Shown piece by piece: positions 6,899 to 11,116 of a stretch of DNA of 11,116 nt. Source of the stretch: Flavobacterium sp. GTDB lineage: Bacteria > Bacteroidota > Bacteroidia > Flavobacteriales > Flavobacteriaceae. The notes under the pieces were generated by a model. That model saw only the letters and a program-made list of their open reading frames with translations, ran no database searches and had not been told where the DNA came from. A program made the translations under genes and the position numbers. The stretch spans positions 1-11,116 of the forward strand of contig JASLGC010000287.1 of NCBI GenBank assembly GCA_030150335.1, given 5' to 3'. Position 1 is the first letter of the stretch, and the number at the start of each line of letters is the position of its first letter.

Positions 6899-7993
6899 AT
6901 GGCTATGAAAAAGTTTCAGTACAATATTATCGGAGTAATGTCAGGAACTTCATTAGATGGAGTTGATTTGGTATATGTAGAATTTACTTGTGATAATGGC
7001 AAATGGTCTTTTGAAGTTTTGAAAGCAGAAACTGTACCTTATTCAGAATCGTGGAAGAGCAAGTTGGCTAATGCGATAAATATGAATAGGGAAGAAATAG
7101 AGCATTTTGACGAAAGATACACGGTGCACTTAGCAAGTGTAATTCGCGAGTTCATTATCGAAAATAAAATAAAAGATATAGATGCAGTTTGTTCACACGG
7201 ACATACAGTGTTTCACAAGCCTGATTTAGGATATACGTTGCAAATAGGAAACCTTCCTTTGTTATCAGATTTAATAGAACAGAAAGTAGTATGTGATTTC
7301 AGAGTTCAAGATGTTTTATTAGGGGGACAAGGTGCACCATTAGTGCCAATCGGAGACCGTTTATTGTTTAGTCAATACGATGCTTGTTTGAATTTGGGAG
7401 GTTTTGCTAATGTCTCTTATGAGAATAAGATGAACTATAGAATTGCGTTTGACCTTGTGCCAGTCAATACATTGTTAAATGCCCAAATGAATAAAATTGG
7501 GAAAGAATATGATGAGTCAGGACATTGTGCGTCAAGAGGAAAGGTAAATGATGTGTTATTACAAGAGTTAAACGCCTTAGATTTCTATAAAGAGCAAGCA
7601 CCTAAATCATTAGGAGTCGAGTTTGTGAATACGTTTGTAAATCCTTTATTAGCAAAGTATAGTCTTACTTTAGAAGATTATTTAGCAACATTAGTTGAGC
7701 ATATAGCTATACAGATTTCAAACGGATTGCCTTTAAATGAGAGAAGCACAGTATTAGTGACTGGAGGAGGAGCACATAACAACTACTTATTACATCGTAT
7801 TAGAGAAAACTCTCCGCATTTGGTTTTTAAGAAACCAGATAATATGACTATCGACTTTAAAGAAGCTATTATATTTGGCTTTTTAGGAGTGTTGAAAATC
7901 AGAGATGAGGTCAATTGTTTAGCAAGCGTAACTGGTGCAAAATACGATCATAGTTCTGGAAAAGTTTACAATTTTTTCGAAAAACACGATTAG
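6899..7993 (+). CDS. anmK: Anhydro-N-acetylmuramic acid kinase
   Basis: A cytosolic kinase that converts 1,6-anhydro-N-acetylmuramic acid and ATP to MurNAc-6-phosphate, recycling cell-wall turnover products; MurQ normally takes the next step, but no murQ is present here. In 364-aa numbering, GVMSGTSLDGVD (12-23) is the N-terminal phosphate-binding signature. It is followed by SHGHTVFHKP (99-108), VLLGGQGAPLVPIGD (139-153), NLGGFANVS (165-173), FDLVPVN (184-190) and VTGGGAHNNYL (287-297). FDLVPVN replaces the proteobacterial FDTGPGN-type motif but keeps the Asp, a form I recall from other Bacteroidota. I chose the ATG at 6899, or the one at 6905, because the frame extending back to 6827 adds 24 residues absent from the family and eats into the shared promoter region. 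The length then fits the family (about 360-370). Confidence 0.95.
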   Translation: MAMKKFQYNIIGVMSGTSLDGVDLVYVEFTCDNGKWSFEVLKAETVPYSESWKSKLANAINMNREEIEHFDERYTVHLASVIREFIIENKIKDIDAVCSHGHTVFHKPDLGYTLQIGNLPLLSDLIEQKVVCDFRVQDVLLGGQGAPLVPIGDRLLFSQYDACLNLGGFANVSYENKMNYRIAFDLVPVNTLLNAQMNKIGKEYDESGHCASRGKVNDVLLQELNALDFYKEQAPKSLGVEFVNTFVNPLLAKYSLTLEDYLATLVEHIAIQISNGLPLNERSTVLVTGGGAHNNYLLHRIRENSPHLVFKKPDNMTIDFKEAIIFGFLGVLKIRDEVNCLASVTGAKYDHSSGKVYNFFEKHD

Positions 7994-8320
7994 AGGATAA
8001 TCAAATTGTTAAATAAAATGCCTCATAAAATACCATTATAGCTGTTAAATGTTAAATATATTATATACTTTATGTTCGATGTATAAAATATAGGGGATGT
8101 CATTGGATAAATCTTTAAAAAACATTCTATATTTGGACATTAATTCAAAAGCATATCTCGCATATTTAAATGTAAATTAAAGTGTTATTTTTTATCTGTT
8201 TAGATATTAAAATACCTTTTTTATCGTTTAAGATAATATACGCAATTTGTCAAGTAAATTGACTTAGGTGATATGCATTGAAAAACAACATTGACAATAA
8301 AATTAAAACACGAATTATTT
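7994..8320. other. Intergenic gap before exbB
   Basis: A 327-base AT-rich gap without a gene or obvious terminator for anmK. It contains a promoter candidate (8103-8135) and, nearer exbB, the small inverted repeat GTCAA-GTAAA-TTGAC (8249-8263). All frames are short and resemble nothing known. Confidence 0.6.
8103..8135 (+). promoter_or_regulatory. Promoter candidate for exbB-exbD-tonB
   Basis: TATATTTG (8128-8135) is an exact Bacteroidota -7 box and TTG (8103-8105) lies 22 nt upstream, a spacing at the long end of the usual range. Transcription from here would give a leader of about 180 nt before the exbB ATG at 8321, long for such an operon. A closer promoter may have been missed. Confidence 0.4.
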
Positions 8321-9040
8321 ATGTTTCATTTCTTACAAGTGGATACTACAGCAGTTGCTCAAAACTTAACAGAAGCAATTGAAAAAACAGAAGGTGCAGT
8401 AAACAAAGAATTAGCTTTAAGCGATATTATCTTTAGTGGAGGAATCATTGGACAATCTATTATGGTTGTTATCTTCATCATGCTGTTCATGGCTTTATAT
8501 TTATATTTAGAAAGATTTTTTGCTATTAAAAAAGCATCTAAAATTGATGAAAGCTTCATGAGTCAAATCAAATTATTTTTATCTCAAGGGAAAGTAGACC
8601 AAGCAAAGGTGCTTTGTGCTCATACAGATTCTCCTGTAGCAAGATTAGTAGGTAAAGGAATTTCAAGAATCGGGAAACCATTACAAGATATCAATATTGC
8701 TATTGAAAACGCTGGTAAATTAGAAGTTTACAAAATGGAAAAGAATATTAATCTATTAGCTACACTTTCTGGAGCAGGTCCTATGACAGGATTCTTAGGA
8801 ACAGTAGTAGGTATGGTTATGGCTTTTCATGAAATGTCAACTGCAAGTTCTGCTCGCATTGATATGAGTGTTTTAGCAGAAGGTATTTATACTGCAATGA
8901 TGACTACTGTATTTGGGTTAATCGTTGGTATTGTTGCTTACGTTGGATACAATCACTTAGTAAGTAAAATTGATAAAATTGTTCACCAATTAGAAGCAAA
9001 CGCAGTTGAGTTTTTAGATTTATTAAATGAGCCTGCCTAA
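8321..9040 (+). CDS. exbB: ExbB/TolQ/MotA-family proton channel protein
   Basis: The inner-membrane channel subunit of a TonB energising complex, 239 aa. Three membrane segments are visible at ~43-63, ~146-170 and ~190-210, with a cytoplasmic region between the first two. The family signature runs through LATLSGAGPMTGFLGTVVGM (146-165) and SVLAEGIYTAMMTTVFGL (183-200), including the small and polar residues that line the proton path. It forms the pentameric ring around ExbD and works with the TonB encoded two genes on. A TTG at 8291 would add 10 residues, but the ATG at 8321 is preferred. Its stop codon overlaps the exbD start by one base (TAATG), so translation is likely coupled. Confidence 0.95.
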   Translation: MFHFLQVDTTAVAQNLTEAIEKTEGAVNKELALSDIIFSGGIIGQSIMVVIFIMLFMALYLYLERFFAIKKASKIDESFMSQIKLFLSQGKVDQAKVLCAHTDSPVARLVGKGISRIGKPLQDINIAIENAGKLEVYKMEKNINLLATLSGAGPMTGFLGTVVGMVMAFHEMSTASSARIDMSVLAEGIYTAMMTTVFGLIVGIVAYVGYNHLVSKIDKIVHQLEANAVEFLDLLNEPA

Positions 9041-9435
9041 TGAATATCAGAGGAAGAAATAAAGTTTCGGCAGAGTTTAATATGTCGTCGATGACAGATA
9101 TCGTGTTCTTGTTACTTATATTCTTTATGGTAGCAATTACAACGATGACTACGACTAACGCTTTAGATTTGGTATTGCCAAACTCAGATGGTAAGTCAGA
9201 TTCAGTAGAGACTGTAGCGATTAGTATAGATAATCAATCTAATTATTTTATTGATCAAGATCAATTTCCGTCAGAAGGATTAGAAGAAGGGTTAAAACAA
9301 AAGTTAGCTAACCAAGAAGAACCTAATGTGGTTTTGCACGTAGCTAAGGGAGTTCCTGTGGAAGATGCTGTATTTGTGATGGATATTGCTTATCGAAATA
9401 ATTATAAAATTGTATTGGCTGTAGAGCCAAAATAA
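9040..9435 (+). CDS. exbD: ExbD/TolR-family biopolymer transport protein
   Basis: A 131-aa protein with a short cytoplasmic start, one membrane helix (~17-37) and a periplasmic domain. Asp20 in MSSMTDIVFLLLIFFMV is the conserved proton-carrying aspartate of ExbD/TolR/MotB, so the channel should be active. The periplasmic part (~45-131) has the expected compact ExbD layout (VVLHVAKGVPVEDAVFVMD near the end). It partners ExbB inside the ring and transmits proton-driven motion to TonB. Many Bacteroidota operons have two exbD genes in a row; only one is present here. The start ATG overlaps the exbB stop, and 3 nt separate its own stop from tonB. Confidence 0.95.
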   Translation: MNIRGRNKVSAEFNMSSMTDIVFLLLIFFMVAITTMTTTNALDLVLPNSDGKSDSVETVAISIDNQSNYFIDQDQFPSEGLEEGLKQKLANQEEPNVVLHVAKGVPVEDAVFVMDIAYRNNYKIVLAVEPK

Positions 9436-9438
9436 AGT

Positions 9439-10251
9439 ATGAAGATATTAGAAACAGATAGTGAAAAGAAAGCTTTTGCAGTTACATCTACTGTTTTTGT
9501 AATTCTTTTTTTGTTGTTTTTCTTTTACAAAATAATGACTCCCGTGCAGGAGCCTGTTTTAACAGGAGGTGAAATTGCTATTAACTTTGGAAATACTGAC
9601 AAAGGGAAAGGCGATGTGCAACCAAAGGAAGCTATTGAAATGCAACCTGAGCCAGAGGTGGCTCCTAAAGTGGAAACCCCAAAGGTAGAGCCTGTGGTTA
9701 CACAGAATAAGGTTGATGTGCCTGTAATTAAAAAAGTAGAAGAAACACCAAAGCCAAAAGAAGTTGTGAAAGCTGAGGTGCCTGTAAAGAAACCTGACCC
9801 AAAGCCAAGTCAAAGTACAACAGATGCATTGGCAAGTCTTATCAATGGACCTAAAAGCACTGGAGAGAAATCTCAAGGACAAGGGAATTCTTCTGTAAAT
9901 GGAGACCAAGGGAAGTTGGATGGAGATATGTACTCTAATTCGACTTATGGCAATGGAAAAGGACAAGGTGCTGGTGGAGGAACCAGTTGGGGACTTAACG
10001 GAAGGTCGTTATCGTCTCGTGGTTCTGTTGTTCCAGATTGTAATGAGGTAGGAACAGTAGTGGTAGAAATTCGAGTTGATAAATCAGGAAAAGTGGTTTC
10101 TGCTCAACATACCAGAGGTACTACTAACTCAGCTAAATGTTTAACTGACGCCGCAATTGCAACAGCTAAAACGTTTAGATGGAAATCAGATGACAAAGCG
10201 CCAAATATTCAAATAGGATTTATAGTTATTAATTTTAAAGTAGGATCTTAG
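9439..10251 (+). CDS. tonB: TonB-family energy transducer
   Basis: A 270-aa periplasm-spanning protein that links the ExbB-ExbD motor to outer-membrane TonB-dependent receptors. A membrane anchor lies at ~12-32. Next comes a Pro/Lys/Glu/Val-rich rod (~60-125, with repeated PKVE/PKPK-like units), then a Gly/Ser/Asn-rich flexible linker (~135-190). The C-terminal TonB-like domain (~200-268) has VGTVVVEIRVDKSGKVVSA, a central helix with ATAKTFRW, and IGFIVINFKV as the last strand. Cys201 and Cys234 flank the first part of this domain and probably form a disulfide, as in related flavobacterial proteins. The start follows exbD by 3 nt. Which receptors it serves cannot be told, as none is encoded nearby. 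The stop codon lies inside a terminator hairpin. Confidence 0.92.
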   Translation: MKILETDSEKKAFAVTSTVFVILFLLFFFYKIMTPVQEPVLTGGEIAINFGNTDKGKGDVQPKEAIEMQPEPEVAPKVETPKVEPVVTQNKVDVPVIKKVEETPKPKEVVKAEVPVKKPDPKPSQSTTDALASLINGPKSTGEKSQGQGNSSVNGDQGKLDGDMYSNSTYGNGKGQGAGGGTSWGLNGRSLSSRGSVVPDCNEVGTVVVEIRVDKSGKVVSAQHTRGTTNSAKCLTDAAIATAKTFRWKSDDKAPNIQIGFIVINFKVGS

Positions 10252-10265
10252 GTCCTATTTTTTTT
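10241..10265 (+). terminator. Terminator overlapping the tonB stop codon
   Basis: TAGGATC (10241-10247) pairs with GGTCCTA (10251-10257) around TTA, with one G-T pair, followed by eight T (10258-10265). The tonB stop (TAG, 10249-10251) lies in the loop and stem, so ribosomes ending tonB would disturb the hairpin. The folC start is only 6 nt beyond the T run. The stem is short, so termination may be partial. Confidence 0.6.
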
Positions 10266-10271
10266 GTAGAT

Positions 10272-11116
10272 ATGACATATCAAGAAACATTAGAATGGAT
10301 GTATGCTCAGCTTCCAATGTATCAACAAAAAGGAGCAGTAGCTTACAAAGCAGATTTATCTAATACTATTAAATTAGTAAATCACTTAGGTAATCCACAA
10401 AAAGAAATTAAAACAATACATATAGCAGGAACTAATGGGAAAGGGTCTACCTCTTCTATGGTTGCTTCAATCTTACAAGAAGCGGGCTATAAAGTAGGAT
10501 TATATACATCTCCACATTTAAAAGATTTTAGAGAGCGCATCAAGATTAATGGTGTAGAAATTTCTGAAGCTTTTGTAGTGGACTTTATCGCTAAGAATAA
10601 ACCTTTTTTCCAGCAAGAGTCATTGAGCTTTTTTGAAATGACTGTAGGAATGTCGTTCGAGTATTTTAAAAACGAGCAAGTAGATATTGCTGTGATTGAA
10701 GTAGGAATGGGCGGACGATTAGACGCTACTAATATTATAGAGCCACTTGTTTCTGTTATTACTAATATAGGTAAAGACCATACTGCGTTTTTAGGAAATA
10801 CCTTAGGAGCGATTGCAGGGGAGAAAGCTGGAATTATTAAACCGAGTACACCTGTTGTTATTGGTGAGTATAACGAGGAAACAAAACCTGTGTTTGTTAC
10901 TAAAGCTACTTCATGTGATGCGCCTATTTATTTTGCACAAGAAACGTATGAAAGCAATACACTTATTTCAGATTTAAAAGGAGACTATCAAAAATCGAAT
11001 ATTCGTACAGCACTTCAAGCAATCGAATTACTTCAAAAATATTTTGAGATTAGTGACGAGAACATTAAAAATGGACTGTTGAATGTAGTTCAGAATACAA
11101 AATTGCAAGGTCGTTG
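10272..11116 (+). CDS. folC: Folylpolyglutamate/dihydrofolate synthase, cut by window edge
   Basis: The first 281 residues of a Mur-ligase-type enzyme that adds glutamate to folates and, in bifunctional forms, to dihydropteroate. The family is usually 400-430 aa, so about a third is missing beyond the edge. Visible motifs are the P-loop GTNGKGSTS (53-61), LYTSPHLKDFRERI (77-90, the folate-side signature), VIEVGMGGRLDATN (141-154), SVITNIGKDHTAFLG (161-175) and GEKAGIIKP (183-191), whose EKAGI lysine is the one carbamylated in characterised FolC enzymes. All are intact. The ATG at 10272 follows the tonB terminator directly. No separate promoter is seen, so expression probably depends on readthrough from the exbB-exbD-tonB operon or on a site inside tonB. 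Confidence 0.97.
   Translation, partial: MTYQETLEWMYAQLPMYQQKGAVAYKADLSNTIKLVNHLGNPQKEIKTIHIAGTNGKGSTSSMVASILQEAGYKVGLYTSPHLKDFRERIKINGVEISEAFVVDFIAKNKPFFQQESLSFFEMTVGMSFEYFKNEQVDIAVIEVGMGGRLDATNIIEPLVSVITNIGKDHTAFLGNTLGAIAGEKAGIIKPSTPVVIGEYNEETKPVFVTKATSCDAPIYFAQETYESNTLISDLKGDYQKSNIRTALQAIELLQKYFEISDENIKNGLLNVVQNTKLQGR

Noticed and set aside
9559..9966. 135-codon minus-strand frame opposite tonB
   Set aside because: It mirrors the Pro/Lys/Glu-rich and Gly-rich segments of tonB and has a biased, unrealistic composition.
1..11116. CRISPR arrays, tRNA or rRNA genes, complete insertion sequences
   Set aside because: No regularly spaced repeats, no cloverleaf or rRNA-like sequence, and no transposase with terminal inverted repeats were seen on reading both strands.

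Overview
The window looks like chromosomal DNA of a low-GC Bacteroidota, most likely a member of the Flavobacteriaceae (Myroides/Flavobacterium-like; the genus cannot be fixed from here). The reasons are the AT-rich composition, genes without clear Shine-Dalgarno sequences, promoter-like sites of the Bacteroidota type (TTTG, about 19-22 nt, TAnnTTTG), a fimbrillin-type lipoprotein, and an ExbB-ExbD-TonB set whose TonB has the two-cysteine C-terminal domain common in this group.

Layout. Positions 1-546 hold no convincing gene. They end in two hairpin terminators in tandem (451-509), preceded at 406-436 by a full match to the Bacteroidota promoter consensus. Positions 547-2487 (minus) encode a fimbrillin-family surface lipoprotein. 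Positions 2488-2788 are very AT-rich and empty. Positions 2789-2959 (plus) hold an orphaned C-terminal piece of a FISUMP (Fibrobacter succinogenes major paralogous domain)-like protein. A two-way terminator separates it from a large minus-strand hybrid sensor kinase (3038-5476) with HisKA, ATPase, receiver and Hpt modules. The kinase leader has a nested inverted repeat (5506-5570). An acyl-CoA dehydrogenase follows (5662-6804, minus), with its own terminator and a good promoter. Divergent from it is anmK (6899-7993, plus), for cell-wall recycling. After a 327-base gap comes a tight plus-strand operon exbB-exbD-tonB (8321-10251), and then folC (10272 to the edge, cut off).

How the genes relate. 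ExbB, ExbD and TonB form one inner-membrane machine that passes proton-motive energy to outer-membrane receptors. Their stop/start overlap (exbB/exbD) and 3-nt gap (exbD/tonB) point to co-expression. A hairpin terminator overlaps the tonB stop codon only a few bases before the folC start, so folC is probably reached by partial readthrough or by an internal promoter. AnmK, the acyl-CoA dehydrogenase and FolC are ordinary metabolic genes. The fimbrillin lipoprotein and the FISUMP fragment suggest an accessory surface-protein locus that has partly decayed.

I see no clear new multi-gene system. The least explained elements are the promoter plus tandem hairpins at 406-509, the FISUMP remnant, the kinase leader structure and the tonB/folC junction.
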